A DNA stretch of 64,000 nucleotides from Alistipes sp. (GCA_017555695.1 JAFZFX010000036.1:124001-188000), one strand, 5' to 3'. Positions 35,070 through 44,684 are shown, counted from the stretch's first letter. The notes: generated by a model not told the origin, from the sequence alone. Numbers and translations are program-made.

Positions 35070-36635
35070 CTAACCGACGATGTAGTTGCCAGCAACCTTC
35101 TCGAAAGCCTCGACCTGAGCCACTACCCAAGCCTCATCCTTACCCATCTCCTCGGCCATAACCTCAGCAACTCGGCGGGCAGCCTTCAACGCCTCACGGG
35201 CATCAACAAACAGGATACGCACACGACGCGCCAAAACATCCTCGACAGTCTGCGCCATCTCGTTGCGTACGGCCCACAACACCTCGGCAACAGTGTAGCC
35301 ATACTTCTCGCTTAGGCGCTCACCCAACGCACCGTTCTCCTTAATCATCTGACGGATAGTGGGCTCATCGCTACCATATACATACATATGGTCGGCGAGG
35401 TTGGGATTAGGACGCCAGCCGTGTACCTTCAACTTGCGAGTCACGCACTTGCGCTTGGCAATCTTGCCCAACGCAATGGCCTTATCGATGGTATCTTCGG
35501 CCATACGACGGTATGAAGTCCACTTACCGCCCGTAATGGTTATAAGGTCGTGGTCCGAAACAATCACCTTGTGGCTACGCGATACCTCCTTCGAACTCTT
35601 ACCCTCCTGCTTGGGTGCCGCCAGCGGACGCTGACCAGCAAATACCGAAACAATATCCTTGCGTGTAGGAGCGGGCGACATATAGAGGCCAGCGGTAGAG
35701 AGGATAAAGTCAATCTCCTCATCCAGCGGTTTGGGCTCGCTCTCTGCCACGGGACGCTGAATATCGGTAGTTCCTACCACCACCTTGTCGTGCCAGGGCA
35801 CAGCAAACAGCACTCGGCCGTCAGATGTCTTGGGAACCATTATAGCGTAGTCGCTCTGCAGGAACTTCATATCGAGAACGAGGTGTACACCCTGACTCGG
35901 CACCACCATCTTGGGCATATCGGGTTTATCCATCTGCATAACCTCATCAACGAAGATACCCGCAGCATTGATAACCGCTTTGGCCTTGACTGTATAGCTC
36001 TTGTCGCTCATCAAATCGCGCGCCACTACGCCACACACCTTGCCCTGCTCGTCGTGCAGAACCTTCTCAACAGCCGTATAGTTGGCAACCACAGCGCCCT
36101 GTTCAACGGCAGTCTGTGCCAGATTGACAGCCATACGCGAGTCGTCAAACTGACCGTCGTGATATACTACACCACCCTTCAGACCCTTCTTCTCGGATGT
36201 AGGCAGATACTCCAGCACCTTCTTCGCCGAAATAAAGCGCGAACGGCCATAGCCAAAGCCGAACGAAAGAATGTCATAGCAGAGCAGACCGCAGAAATAA
36301 AGGAAATTATCCCAATGGCTGTAGTTCGATATTACGAATGCCTGATCCTTAACCAGGTGGGGGGCATTCTGCTTCATCAAGCCTCGCTCGTGGAGTGCCT
36401 CACGCACCAAATCCACCTCCAGTTTCTGCAGATAGCGCACACCACCGTGAACGAGCTTCGTAGAACGGCTCGAAGTACACTTTGCAAAGTCCTCGCGCTC
36501 GAAGAGAGCCACCTCATAACCACGCGCAGCAGCATCGACAGCACAGCCCAAACCCGTAGCACCGCCACCGATAACCACCACATCCCATACCTTGTCCTCA
36601 CGGTCAAGGCGCGACAAAAGTTGATCTCTATTCAT
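35070..36635 (-). CDS. glpD: Glycerol-3-phosphate dehydrogenase, FAD-dependent (GlpD-type)
   Basis: GlpD oxidises sn-glycerol-3-phosphate to dihydroxyacetone phosphate and passes electrons to quinone. The 521-residue product has the FAD-binding start VVVIGGGATGLGCAVDAAARG, then LFEREDFAKCTSSRSTKLVHGGVRYL, substrate-site blocks VVGTTDI and ITGGKWTSYRRMAEDTID, and a C-terminal helical domain (about 400-521). It is first in the operon with glpT and divergent from glpR, a classic arrangement. A leader of about 150 nt with strong inverted repeats precedes it. Confidence 0.96.
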   Translation of the reverse strand: MNRDQLLSRLDREDKVWDVVVIGGGATGLGCAVDAAARGYEVALFEREDFAKCTSSRSTKLVHGGVRYLQKLEVDLVREALHERGLMKQNAPHLVKDQAFVISNYSHWDNFLYFCGLLCYDILSFGFGYGRSRFISAKKVLEYLPTSEKKGLKGGVVYHDGQFDDSRMAVNLAQTAVEQGAVVANYTAVEKVLHDEQGKVCGVVARDLMSDKSYTVKAKAVINAAGIFVDEVMQMDKPDMPKMVVPSQGVHLVLDMKFLQSDYAIMVPKTSDGRVLFAVPWHDKVVVGTTDIQRPVAESEPKPLDEEIDFILSTAGLYMSPAPTRKDIVSVFAGQRPLAAPKQEGKSSKEVSRSHKVIVSDHDLITITGGKWTSYRRMAEDTIDKAIALGKIAKRKCVTRKLKVHGWRPNPNLADHMYVYGSDEPTIRQMIKENGALGERLSEKYGYTVAEVLWAVRNEMAQTVEDVLARRVRILFVDAREALKAARRVAEVMAEEMGKDEAWVVAQVEAFEKVAGNYIVG

Positions 36636-36659
36636 CTTATATTGTAATTTTATTTCGAG

Positions 36660-36790
36660 TCAAAAGGACAGACCTCGCAAGGCGCATAATGCGCTATGGA
36701 GAGTGATTTCACGCCGCTTTGGAGGGTTGTTTTCGGGTGATAAAATCCTCTAAAAATCACCCATTGCTCCGCACGGCGTTTCATTGCGAA
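36660..36790 (-). other. Structured 5' leader of the glpD-glpT transcript
   Basis: Nested inverted repeats lie in the predicted leader: ACGCCG (36711-36716) with CGGCGT (36774-36779), GGAG (36721-36724) with CTCC (36767-36770), and GGGTGAT (36735-36741) with ATCACCC (36756-36762). A near-palindrome GCGCATAATGCGC lies at 36682-36694. It could be a cis-acting RNA, an operator region for GlpR, or a dispersed repeat. It fits no riboswitch I know. Confidence 0.4.
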
Positions 36791-36791
36791 A

Positions 36792-36799
36792 CAAAAGTA
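36792..36799 (-). promoter_or_regulatory. -7 box for glpD-glpT
   Basis: Minus-strand TACTTTTG fits TAnnTTTG. No TTTG at -33, as expected for a regulated promoter. Confidence 0.5.
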
Positions 36800-36904
36800 G
36801 TGTTATTTTGAAACACACACAACATTTTGCACGAAATTTTTATCCCAAAACGCGCATTTTCCGACAATTATCAGCGCAACTCCTCGCATTTTACGCTTTT
36901 TTAC

Positions 36905-36912
36905 TATCTTTA
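36905..36912 (+). promoter_or_regulatory. -7 box for glpR
   Basis: TATCTTTA, one base off TAnnTTTG, 28 bp before the glpR start. Confidence 0.45.
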
Positions 36913-36940
36913 CGGGCAGAAAACGACAGTTATACCCGCT

Positions 36941-37717
36941 ATGACAATAAACGAAAGACACAATTTCATTATCAAAGAGTTGGACAGCAAAGGCTCGGTC
37001 AGTGTGACCGAACTATCCACTATGCTGAATGTTTCGGAGGTTACGATACGCAAGGACCTGACCATTCTCGAGGAGAACAAACTCCTCTACCGCGCTCACG
37101 GTAAGGCCATAAAAATCAGCCCCTACATCAACGACCGTGATGTGAACGAGAAGGAGTTGCAGTACCCTGCCGAGAAGAGTGCCATCGGCCGAGCCGCATC
37201 GCGACTCATCGAGCCGAGCGACTCGATTATCATTGCTTCGGGTACAACCGTACTATACTTTGCTCGCGAGATTATCCCCAACGAGTTACAGGGTCGCCTG
37301 ACCGTAATAACTCCTGCGCTGAATGTAGCATCCGTATTGGCCAAGAACCACAACATCGAGGTCATCTTGCTGGGTGGCATCGTGCGAGGCAGTGCGCTGT
37401 CGGCCGTAGGCTGTGATGCCGAGCGTATGCTCGAGAACTTCACCAGCAGTAAACTCTTCATCGGCGTCGATGGTCTTGACCTTGAATATGGACTTTCGAC
37501 CACCAACCTTTTGGAGGCCAACCTAAACCGCCAGATGATTCGTTCAACGCAGAAGACCATCGTGTTGTGCGACTCATCGAAGTTCGGGCGCCGAGGCTTC
37601 AGCCGCATCTGTGCCATTGACGAAATCGACCAGATTATCACCGATGCAGGCATCCCGCCCCACACCCTCGCAGCCTTACAACAGCGAGGAATCGAGGTCA
37701 CTATCGTCGAGCCATAA
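36941..37717 (+). CDS. glpR: DeoR/GlpR-family transcriptional regulator
   Basis: The 258-residue product has the DeoR helix-turn-helix at the N-terminus (RHNFIIKELDSKGSVSVTELSTMLNVSEVTIRKDLTILEE) and the sugar-phosphate sensing domain: IIIASGTTVLYFAREI, LTVITPALNVASVLA, VILLGGIVRGSALSAVG, KLFIGVDGLDLEYGLSTTN and CDSSKFGRRGFSRI. These proteins repress catabolic genes until a phosphorylated sugar binds. Being divergent from glpD-glpT, it most likely represses them and responds to glycerol-3-phosphate. The start is ATG 36941. The longer frame upstream would swallow the promoter region and lacks family similarity. Confidence 0.9.
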   Translation: MTINERHNFIIKELDSKGSVSVTELSTMLNVSEVTIRKDLTILEENKLLYRAHGKAIKISPYINDRDVNEKELQYPAEKSAIGRAASRLIEPSDSIIIASGTTVLYFAREIIPNELQGRLTVITPALNVASVLAKNHNIEVILLGGIVRGSALSAVGCDAERMLENFTSSKLFIGVDGLDLEYGLSTTNLLEANLNRQMIRSTQKTIVLCDSSKFGRRGFSRICAIDEIDQIITDAGIPPHTLAALQQRGIEVTIVEP

Positions 37718-37771
37718 ACCTTATGAAATAAAAAAGCCTCCCTTAAAAAGGGCTTGATTAGAAAAAATTAC

Positions 37772-37779
37772 TATCTTTG
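37772..37779 (+). promoter_or_regulatory. -7 box for dnaX, very close to the start codon
   Basis: TATCTTTG lies 7 bp before the dnaX ATG (37787). With transcription normally starting 5-7 nt after the box, the mRNA would be nearly leaderless. Confidence 0.6.
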
Positions 37780-37786
37780 CAGTGCT

Positions 37787-39637
37787 ATGAGTGAATTTAT
37801 CGTATCAGCACGCAAATACCGACCAGCGACATTCGCCTCGGTTGTGGGACAACAGAGCATCACCTCGACGCTTAAAAATGCCATCGAGCGCGGTCAGTTG
37901 GCCCACGCATACCTATTCTGCGGACCTCGCGGAGTAGGTAAGACTACTTGTGCCCGTATCTTCGCTAAAGCAATCAACTGCCTCAACCCCAACGGTGCCG
38001 AGGCGTGCAACGAGTGTGAATCGTGCCGAGCCTTCAACGAAGGACGCTCGCTCAACATTCACGAGTTGGATGCCGCATCCAACAACTCGGTAGATGATAT
38101 CCGCTCTCTTATCGAGCAGGTGCGTATTATGCCGCAGATTGGCAAGTACTCACTCTTTATCATCGATGAGGTGCATATGCTCTCACAGCAGGCCTTCAAC
38201 GCCTTCCTCAAGACGCTGGAGGAGCCGCCCAAGCACGCTGTATTCATTCTGGCTACCACCGAGAAGCACAAAATCATCCCCACCATCTTGTCGCGTTGTC
38301 AAGTCTATGACTTCAACCGCATCCGTGTGGAGGATTCAGTGCAGTACCTCAAGCACATCGCCGACAACGAGGGCGTAAGCTATGACGAGGAGTCGCTCAA
38401 CCTAATCGCCCAGAAGGCTGACGGAGGTATGCGTGACGCACTCTCGATGTTCGACAAGGCAGTATCGTTCTGTAATGCCAATCTGCAATATAAGGCCGTT
38501 GCCAACACGCTGAATGTACTCGACTACGACACCTACTTCTCTATGACAGAGTTGTTGCTCGCAGGCGACTATATCTCGGCTCTGCTCCGTTTCGACGAGG
38601 TGTTGTCGAAGGGTTTTTCGGGTCAGACCTTTATGGCGGGACTCAACCAGCATATGCGCGATTTGTTGCTTGCCCAGGGGCCTGCAATATCGCTCATTGA
38701 ACTCACGGGAACGCTCCTCGAGCGATACCGCGCTCAAGCTGGGCAGTGCAGCACGGAATTCCTATTTGGAGCAATAGCGCTTCTCACCGAAGCGGACGGC
38801 AAGATAAAGCAATCGTCGAATCAGAGATTGTTGGTAGAACTGGGACTTATGAAGATTGCGGGTCTCGGCAAAAAAAAAAATGACGACAGCCCAATAGAGG
38901 ATGACAACTATCCCCTACCCGACCTGCCACAACAGATAACACCCGCAGCCTCGACATCTGCATCGACCCCCACTGCGGCGACACAGCCCTCACAGCCAAG
39001 CGCAAGTAATACCGCCACACAACCAAAGGCGGCAGAAGCGAGCACGACTCCGTCTTCAACTGCGCCGACTGCACAGACCACACAGAGGGCATCGGCTATG
39101 CCGACGGCATCGGAGAACAATTCCACAACGAGTACAACACCTGCGCAAACAGCCACCAGACCCGTCACAACTATGCGTACGGGCGTTTCGGGATTGTCAA
39201 TTGCAGCGTTGATGCACTCGGCAGCAATGCCATCGGGTGACGATGCCGAGCAGGCCAACACCTCGCAGGAGATTGTAATCGACCCGCTCAGTGAGCAGAA
39301 GATTCTGGCCGTGCGCGACAAGGTTGTGGAGAATATTCTGGAGGAGCGTCCCCGCTTTGTCGTAGCCTTCGAGAAGATGAATGTCGAGGGACACCACATC
39401 AAGGTGGAGGTGCCGACACAGCAACTCTTCGAGGAGATTATGCGCTCGAAGACCGAGATTCTGATGCAGGTGGCACAGACGGCTGGCGTATCAGGTATGC
39501 TCGAGATGGATGTTACCATCAACGAGCAAATCAAGGCCTCACGCCCCATCAAACTGGAGGACAGAATCAAGTTTATGACCGAAAAGAACGAGAACATCTT
39601 AGAACTCAAGCGTCTGCTCGATATGGATTACGAGTAG
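37787..39637 (+). CDS. dnaX: DNA polymerase III subunit gamma/tau
   Basis: DnaX is the motor of the clamp loader. The 616-residue product has the AAA+ start RPATFASVVGQQSI, Walker A GPRGVGKTT (46-54), a zinc module with Cys65, Cys74, Cys77 and Cys80, Walker B and arginine-finger blocks LFIIDEVHML and TILSRCQVYDF, then domain III to about residue 360. Next come Lys-Lys-Lys-Asn at an 11-A run, a Thr/Ser/Ala/Pro-rich linker (about 383-465) and a C-terminal domain (about 500-610). The A-run allows slippage that would end translation at once, so both tau (full) and a short gamma form are likely. It is followed by tyrS and folB on the same strand. Confidence 0.97.
   Translation: MSEFIVSARKYRPATFASVVGQQSITSTLKNAIERGQLAHAYLFCGPRGVGKTTCARIFAKAINCLNPNGAEACNECESCRAFNEGRSLNIHELDAASNNSVDDIRSLIEQVRIMPQIGKYSLFIIDEVHMLSQQAFNAFLKTLEEPPKHAVFILATTEKHKIIPTILSRCQVYDFNRIRVEDSVQYLKHIADNEGVSYDEESLNLIAQKADGGMRDALSMFDKAVSFCNANLQYKAVANTLNVLDYDTYFSMTELLLAGDYISALLRFDEVLSKGFSGQTFMAGLNQHMRDLLLAQGPAISLIELTGTLLERYRAQAGQCSTEFLFGAIALLTEADGKIKQSSNQRLLVELGLMKIAGLGKKKNDDSPIEDDNYPLPDLPQQITPAASTSASTPTAATQPSQPSASNTATQPKAAEASTTPSSTAPTAQTTQRASAMPTASENNSTTSTTPAQTATRPVTTMRTGVSGLSIAALMHSAAMPSGDDAEQANTSQEIVIDPLSEQKILAVRDKVVENILEERPRFVVAFEKMNVEGHHIKVEVPTQQLFEEIMRSKTEILMQVAQTAGVSGMLEMDVTINEQIKASRPIKLEDRIKFMTEKNENILELKRLLDMDYE
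38870..38883 (+). promoter_or_regulatory. Slippage site in dnaX: 11 A then TGA out of frame
   Basis: After codon 361 (GGC) comes A11 (38870-38880) and then TGACGAC. The normal frame reads AAA AAA AAA AAT GAC. One extra A gives four AAA codons and then TGA. One A fewer gives AAA AAA AAA ATG ACG ACA GCC CAA TAG. Either slip truncates DnaX just after clamp-loader domain III. Confidence 0.7.
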
Positions 39638-39684
39638 GCCCAACAAAAAAAGATAATTCAGAAATAATTAAAACATAGAAAAAA

Positions 39685-40983
39685 ATGGCAAAGAAAAACT
39701 TTGTAGAGGAGTTGGAATGGCGTGGTATGATTCACACGATGATGCCTGGCGTTAAGGAACAGCTCGAAAAGGAGATGACTACGGCTTACCTGGGTATTGA
39801 CCCCACAGCCGACTCATTGCATATTGGCCACTTGGTGGGCGTTATGATATTGAAGCATTTTCAGATGTGTGGCCACCGCCCCATCGCATTGGTAGGTGGT
39901 GCTACGGGTATGATTGGTGACCCCAGCGGCAAGTCACAGGAGCGCAACCTTTTGGACGAGCAGACTCTCCGCCACAACCAAGAGGCGATCAAGAATCAGT
40001 TGGCAAAGTTGCTCGACTTCGAGTCTGACGCCGAGAACAAGGCTCTGCTGGTGAACAACTACGACTGGATGAAGGAGTTTTCGTTCCTCGACTTCGCTCG
40101 TGACATCGGTAAATGTATCACTGTAAACTATATGATGGCCAAGGACTCTGTGAAAAAGCGTTTCAACGGCGAAGGTGAGGGTATGTCGTTCACCGAGTTT
40201 ACATATCAGCTCTTGCAGGGTTACGACTTCCTGCACCTCTACCAGACACTGAACTGCAAGGTCCAGTTGGGTGGTGCCGACCAGTGGGGTAACATCACCA
40301 CAGGTACAGAGCTTATCCGCCGCAAGCTGGGCTCAGAGAACGAGGCTTTCGCCATCACTTGCCCGCTTATCACCAAGGCCGACGGTACAAAGTTCGGTAA
40401 GACCGAGAGCGGCAATGTATGGTTGGATGCCCGCTACACTTCGCCCTACAAGTTCTACCAGTTCTGGCTCAATGTGAGCGACGAGGATGCCAAGCGCTAC
40501 ATCAAGATCTTCACTCTGCTCGATAAGGAGACTATCGATGCGCTCATCGCGCGTCACGACGAGGCTCCCCACTTGCGTGAGTTGCAGAAGACTTTGGCAA
40601 AGGAGATTACCACAATGATTCACTCTGCAGAGGAGTACGAGAAGGCCGTAGAGGCTTCGCAGATTCTCTTCGGTGGTGCTACTTCTGAGGCTCTCCACCG
40701 TCTTGACGAGCAGACTCTGTTGCAGGTATTCGAGGGTGTACCCCAGTTCACCATCTCAAAGGAGCAGTTGGGTTGCTCATTCGTAGATATGGCAGCAGAC
40801 CTCACCAAGGTGTTCCCCTCGAAGGGTGAGTGCCGCAAGATGGTACAGGGTGGTGGCGTATCGCTCAACAAAGAGAAGGTTACCGACCCCATGCGAGAGG
40901 TTACCGAGAGCGACCTTATCGCCGGCAAGTATATGATTGCACAGCGCGGTAAGAAGAACTACTATCTGATTATCGTTGAGTAA
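39685..40983 (+). CDS. tyrS: Tyrosyl-tRNA synthetase
   Basis: TyrRS charges tRNA-Tyr. The 432-residue class I synthetase has the HIGH motif at 46-49 ([13 protein letters not shown]), the tyrosine pocket [14 protein letters not shown] and [28 protein letters not shown], and the KMSKS-like KFGKTESG at 236-243. The C-terminal S4-type RNA-binding domain (about 355-432) includes [21 protein letters not shown]. It follows dnaX by 47 bp with no terminator between, so it is probably in the same transcript. Confidence 0.98.
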   Translation: MAKKNFVEELEWRGMIHTMMPGVKEQLEKEMTTAYLGIDPTADSLHIGHLVGVMILKHFQMCGHRPIALVGGATGMIGDPSGKSQERNLLDEQTLRHNQEAIKNQLAKLLDFESDAENKALLVNNYDWMKEFSFLDFARDIGKCITVNYMMAKDSVKKRFNGEGEGMSFTEFTYQLLQGYDFLHLYQTLNCKVQLGGADQWGNITTGTELIRRKLGSENEAFAITCPLITKADGTKFGKTESGNVWLDARYTSPYKFYQFWLNVSDEDAKRYIKIFTLLDKETIDALIARHDEAPHLRELQKTLAKEITTMIHSAEEYEKAVEASQILFGGATSEALHRLDEQTLLQVFEGVPQFTISKEQLGCSFVDMAADLTKVFPSKGECRKMVQGGGVSLNKEKVTDPMREVTESDLIAGKYMIAQRGKKNYYLIIVE

Positions 40984-41009
40984 TTTACCCTAACAAAAAA
41001 ACAGCAATT

Positions 41010-41363
41010 ATGCTCTACACTATACGCTTGCAGGAGATGGAGTTTCGCGCCTACCACGGCTGCTACGACTTGGAGCAGAAGGTGGGCAACAGATTCAATG
41101 TCGAGTTGGTAATCACCACCCATTTGGGCGATGTAGCCAACGACGATGCTGTCGAGAAGGCGGTGAACTACCTCACCGTGTATGAGATTACCCGCGAGCA
41201 GATGGCCGTCACACAGCGCACCATCGAGCGTGTTGCGCAGAACATTATCGGTGCCGTCAAGAGCCACTTCCCACAGATTGTGGAGGTGGAGTGTACGGTG
41301 GCGAAACTTGCCCCACCACTTGGTGGCAAGGTAGGCCGCGTGAGTGTAACGCTGAAGGGTTAA
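41010..41363 (+). CDS. folB: Dihydroneopterin aldolase (FolB-like)
   Basis: FolB converts dihydroneopterin to 6-hydroxymethyldihydropterin and glycolaldehyde in folate synthesis. The 117-residue product is of family length and shows IRLQEMEFRAYHGCYDLEQKVGNRFNVELVI at the start. The conserved Glu and Tyr near FRAYHGC and the later Glu-Arg-VAQNII block are visible, and it ends KLAPPLGGKVGRVSVTL with the active-site Lys. It follows tyrS by 26 bp and ends in a terminator. Other folate genes are not nearby. Confidence 0.95.
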   Translation: MLYTIRLQEMEFRAYHGCYDLEQKVGNRFNVELVITTHLGDVANDDAVEKAVNYLTVYEITREQMAVTQRTIERVAQNIIGAVKSHFPQIVEVECTVAKLAPPLGGKVGRVSVTLKG

Positions 41364-41372
41364 TACGAGAAT

Positions 41373-41402
41373 AGAGAGGGCTCCACGAGGGGCCCTCTTT
41401 TC
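41373..41402 (+). terminator. Terminator after folB
   Basis: AGAGGGCTCC (41375-41384) pairs with GGGGCCCTCT (41389-41398) with one G-T pair, followed by TTTTC. Confidence 0.88.
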
Positions 41403-41473
41403 GTTGGTGATGGCACTTTTTCGCTAAATACCAAACTCCTCCACATCTAAATATTTGCATTGTAGAAAAGTGT

Positions 41474-41507
41474 TTTGTTCCAAATATCCCTTTTTTCATT
41501 ATCTTTG
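41474..41507 (+). promoter_or_regulatory. Promoter of the sodium-coupled transporter gene
   Basis: TTTG (41474-41477), 22 bp, TATCTTTG (41500-41507). The leader is about 20 nt. Confidence 0.7.
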
Positions 41508-41532
41508 TAACATTGTTAGGTTTTGAAAAGTT

Positions 41533-42876
41533 ATGAGTGAACAGACAAGAGCCTCGTTTGGAGGCAAGCTAAGTGCAATATTGGTGGCCGCAGGTTCGGC
41601 CATCGGTTTGGGTAGTATATGGCGTTTCCCCTATATGGCGGGCGAGCACGGCGGTGCGGCATTTTTGCTGGTCTATCTGCTGTGTGTGTTTATTGTCGGC
41701 ATCCCCGTTATGCTGGCCGAGTTTGCCGTAGGACGCCACACAAAGAAGAATGCTGTGGGCGCATACCGCTCGCTCTCACGCCCGTGGCGTTGGCTGGGCT
41801 ATAATGGAGTGCTGGGCGCATTGTGCATCTCAGGCTACTACTACATCGTGGCAGGTTGGTCGCTGGAGTATCTTGTTAGCTCAGCCACTACACTCTACAA
41901 CTCGACAGCATCGTTCACCGAGCAGTTTGCATCGTTCCAGGATTCGTTCCGACAGATTCTTTACACCATTCTGTTTATCCTACTCACGCACCTTATCATC
42001 ATACGCGGCGTAGTGAAGGGCATCGAGCGCGCATCAAAACTGATGATGCCGGCACTCTTCATCATCCTCATCATTATGGCCGTACGCGTAGCCTTTATGC
42101 CTGGTGCTGCGGAGGGTTACCGTTTCCTACTCTCACCCGATTTCAAGGCCGCCTTCTCGGCTGACACTATCTTTATGGCCGTGGGTCAGGCATTCTTCTC
42201 GCTGTCGGTGGGTATGGGATGTATGGTTACCTACGCCTCATATTTCAAACCCAACAACAACCTGACTGGCACATCGTTAAGCGTCGCATTGCTCACACTT
42301 TTGGTTGCCATTCTTGCGGGCCTTGTAATCTTCCCTGCCGTATTCAGCGCAGGACTGGAGCCAGCCGAGGGAGCATCGCTCATCTTCATCACACTGCCCG
42401 AGATTTTCAAGGATATGCCTCTGGCATCGGTATGGTCGCTCATATTCTTTGTTTTGCTGACTTTGGCATCGCTCACCTCAACAATATCGTTCCACGAGGT
42501 TATCACAGCCTACTTTGCCGAGGAGCACAACCTCTCGCGCAAGAACGCTACACGCCTCACCTCGGCACTCTCGGTGGGTCTCTGCCTGCTGACTCTGCTG
42601 TGGCACTTCGATATTGACTTTGCAGGATTGGAGCTGAAGAATATCTCGTTCTTCGACATCTTTGACTACACCTCGGCCAACCTGATTATGCCGTTGGGCG
42701 GTCTGTTCACCTGTATCTTTGTGGCTTGGAAACTCAAGCCCGAATTTATGCGTGACGAGATTACTAACCAAGGCTCGCTCAAGGGACGCTTCTTACCGCT
42801 GCTTGTGTTCGCACTGCGATATATTACACCCCTGCTGATTATCTACATCTTTGTTAGAAATCTGGGGCTTTTGTAG
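41533..42876 (+). CDS. Neurotransmitter:sodium symporter family (SNF) transporter
   Basis: The 447-residue inner-membrane protein begins with the family signature for TM1: FGGKLSAILVAAGSAIGLGSIWRFPYMAGEHGGAAF, where the unwound Gly-Ser-Ala-Ile-Gly-Leu-Gly stretch binds Na+ and substrate. About 11-12 helices follow. The TM6 region has FFSLSVGMGCMVTYASYF and TM8 LTSTISFHEVITAYF. Bacterial members import amino acids with Na+. MhsT and LeuT are the known models, but the substrate here cannot be assigned. It is a single gene with its own promoter and terminator. Confidence 0.93.
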   Translation: MSEQTRASFGGKLSAILVAAGSAIGLGSIWRFPYMAGEHGGAAFLLVYLLCVFIVGIPVMLAEFAVGRHTKKNAVGAYRSLSRPWRWLGYNGVLGALCISGYYYIVAGWSLEYLVSSATTLYNSTASFTEQFASFQDSFRQILYTILFILLTHLIIIRGVVKGIERASKLMMPALFIILIIMAVRVAFMPGAAEGYRFLLSPDFKAAFSADTIFMAVGQAFFSLSVGMGCMVTYASYFKPNNNLTGTSLSVALLTLLVAILAGLVIFPAVFSAGLEPAEGASLIFITLPEIFKDMPLASVWSLIFFVLLTLASLTSTISFHEVITAYFAEEHNLSRKNATRLTSALSVGLCLLTLLWHFDIDFAGLELKNISFFDIFDYTSANLIMPLGGLFTCIFVAWKLKPEFMRDEITNQGSLKGRFLPLLVFALRYITPLLIIYIFVRNLGLL

Positions 42877-42884
42877 TAGCCACA

Positions 42885-42914
42885 TAGTCGGGACAAAACG
42901 AGCGACTATTTTTC
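42885..42914 (+). terminator. Terminator after the SNF transporter
   Basis: TAGTCG (42885-42890) pairs with CGACTA (42903-42908), followed by TTTTTC. The stem is short. Confidence 0.65.
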
Positions 42915-42957
42915 TGCTCATTTTTTGATTCTCGGTATTTTATTGCGCTTTTTTTTA

Positions 42958-42965
42958 TAAATTTG
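42958..42965 (+). promoter_or_regulatory. -7 box for the fumarase gene
   Basis: TAAATTTG fits TAnnTTTG. The leader is about 80 nt. No clean -33. Confidence 0.5.
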
Positions 42966-43050
42966 CAAAGATTTTGGACTATGTCTATTGACATAGTGCA
43001 ACAACCACAAAACAGACAATATTCAAAAACAGATAAAACATTAGATTACT

Positions 43051-44667
43051 ATGGCTGATTTCATCTATCAGGAGCCCTATCCTATCGAGAAGGACACCAC
43101 CGAGTATGAACTTCTCACAAAGGATTATGTGAAGGTTGTCGAGTGCGACGGCCGCAAGATTTTGAAGATTGACCCCAAGGGTCTTGAGTTGCTCTCAAAG
43201 CGCGCTTACAGCGATGTATCGTTCTACCTCCGTCCTTCTCACTTGCAGAAGTTGGCTAACATCCTGGAGGATCCAGAGGCATCTGACAACGACAAGTTCG
43301 TTGCCTACACAATGCTTATGAACCAGACCGTAGCTGCCGAGGGCGAGTTGCCCACTTGCCAGGATACAGGTACTGCTATCTGCATCGGCCACAAGGGCGA
43401 GGATGTTTACACCGGCGCCGACGATGCCGAGTGCATCGCAAAGGGTGTTTACGAGACTTACAAGGAGCGTAACTTGCGCTACTCACAGGTTGTTCCCTTC
43501 ACAATGACCGAGGAGAAGAACTCTGGTACAAACCTCCCCGCACAGATTGACATCTACGCAGGTCACCCCGGCTCAATGGAGTATGAGTTCCTCTTCATCA
43601 CCAAGGGTGGTGGTTCTGCTAACAAGACATTCCTCTATCAGCAGACAAAGGCCCTCTTGAACGAGAAGTCACTCGTTGCCTTCTTCAAGGAGCACCTCAA
43701 GGATTTGGGCACATCGGCTTGTCCTCCCTACCACTTGGCAGTCTGCATCGGCGGTACATCAGCCGAGATGTGTCTTTCGACTGTTAAGAAGGCTTCGGCT
43801 GGTTATCTCGACCACCTGCCCACATCGGGTAATGAGGGTGGCCGCTGCTTCCGCGACTTGGAGTGGGAGGAGAAGATCACCAAGATGTGCCAGGAGATGG
43901 GTATGGGCGCACAGTTCGGCGGTAAGTACTATGTACACGATGTACGCGTAATCCGCGCTCCTCGTCACGCTGCAAGTTGCCCCGTAGCAATCGGTGTAAG
44001 CTGCTCGGCAGATCGTAACATCAAGGCAAAGATTACTCCCGAGGGTATCTTCGTTGAGAAGTTGGAGAAGAACCCCGCACGCTTCCTCCCCGCACAGTCA
44101 CCTTCGATGACTCCCGCTGTGGATATCGACCTTGACGAGGGTATGGACAAGGTACGCGAGATTCTGACCAAGTATCCCATCAAGACTCGCCTCAACCTCA
44201 AGGGTACACTCATCGTAGCTCGTGACATCGCCCACGCACGCATCAAGCAGATGCTCGACGAGGGTCAGCCTATGCCCGAGTACTTCAAGAAGCACCCCGT
44301 ATATTACGCTGGTCCCGCCAAGACTCCCGAGGGTATGGCTTCAGGCTCATTTGGCCCCACTACAGCAGGTCGTATGGATCCTTATGTAGACCTCTTCCAG
44401 AAGGCTGGTGGCTCGATGGTGATGGTAGCCAAGGGTAACCGCTCGAAGGCCGTTACCGATGCTTGCCAGGCCAACGGAGGTTTCTACCTCGGCTCAATCG
44501 GTGGTCCTGCTGCCATCCTGGCCAAGAACTCAATCAAGAGCGTCGAGGTCGTAGACTTCCCCGAGTTGGGTATGGAGGCCGTGCGTAAGATTTATGTCGA
44601 GAACTTCCCCGCCTTCATCATCGTTGATGACAAGGGCAACGATTTCTTCGCAGATTTCGCACACTAA
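43051..44667 (+). CDS. Fumarate hydratase class I (iron-sulfur, single-chain)
   Basis: Class I fumarase interconverts fumarate and malate with a [4Fe-4S] cluster, the oxygen-sensitive form used by anaerobes. The 538-residue single chain fuses the alpha and beta parts. Cluster Cys candidates are in [34 protein letters not shown] and [11 protein letters not shown]. The beta part (about 350-538) has [32 protein letters not shown] and [20 protein letters not shown]. In Bacteroidales it works in the reductive branch that makes succinate. It is highly expressed by codon choice and stands alone with its own terminator. Confidence 0.97.
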   Translation: MADFIYQEPYPIEKDTTEYELLTKDYVKVVECDGRKILKIDPKGLELLSKRAYSDVSFYLRPSHLQKLANILEDPEASDNDKFVAYTMLMNQTVAAEGELPTCQDTGTAICIGHKGEDVYTGADDAECIAKGVYETYKERNLRYSQVVPFTMTEEKNSGTNLPAQIDIYAGHPGSMEYEFLFITKGGGSANKTFLYQQTKALLNEKSLVAFFKEHLKDLGTSACPPYHLAVCIGGTSAEMCLSTVKKASAGYLDHLPTSGNEGGRCFRDLEWEEKITKMCQEMGMGAQFGGKYYVHDVRVIRAPRHAASCPVAIGVSCSADRNIKAKITPEGIFVEKLEKNPARFLPAQSPSMTPAVDIDLDEGMDKVREILTKYPIKTRLNLKGTLIVARDIAHARIKQMLDEGQPMPEYFKKHPVYYAGPAKTPEGMASGSFGPTTAGRMDPYVDLFQKAGGSMVMVAKGNRSKAVTDACQANGGFYLGSIGGPAAILAKNSIKSVEVVDFPELGMEAVRKIYVENFPAFIIVDDKGNDFFADFAH

Positions 44668-44684
44668 ACCAGATAAGATAGATA

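Noticed and set aside
35018..35095. Longer glpT start overlapping glpD
   Set aside because: It would overlap the end of glpD and adds residues absent from GlpT; 35017 gives the normal start.
35550..36647. 365-residue open frame on the plus strand
   Set aside because: Antisense to glpD, which has full family motifs. No promoter or plausible fold.
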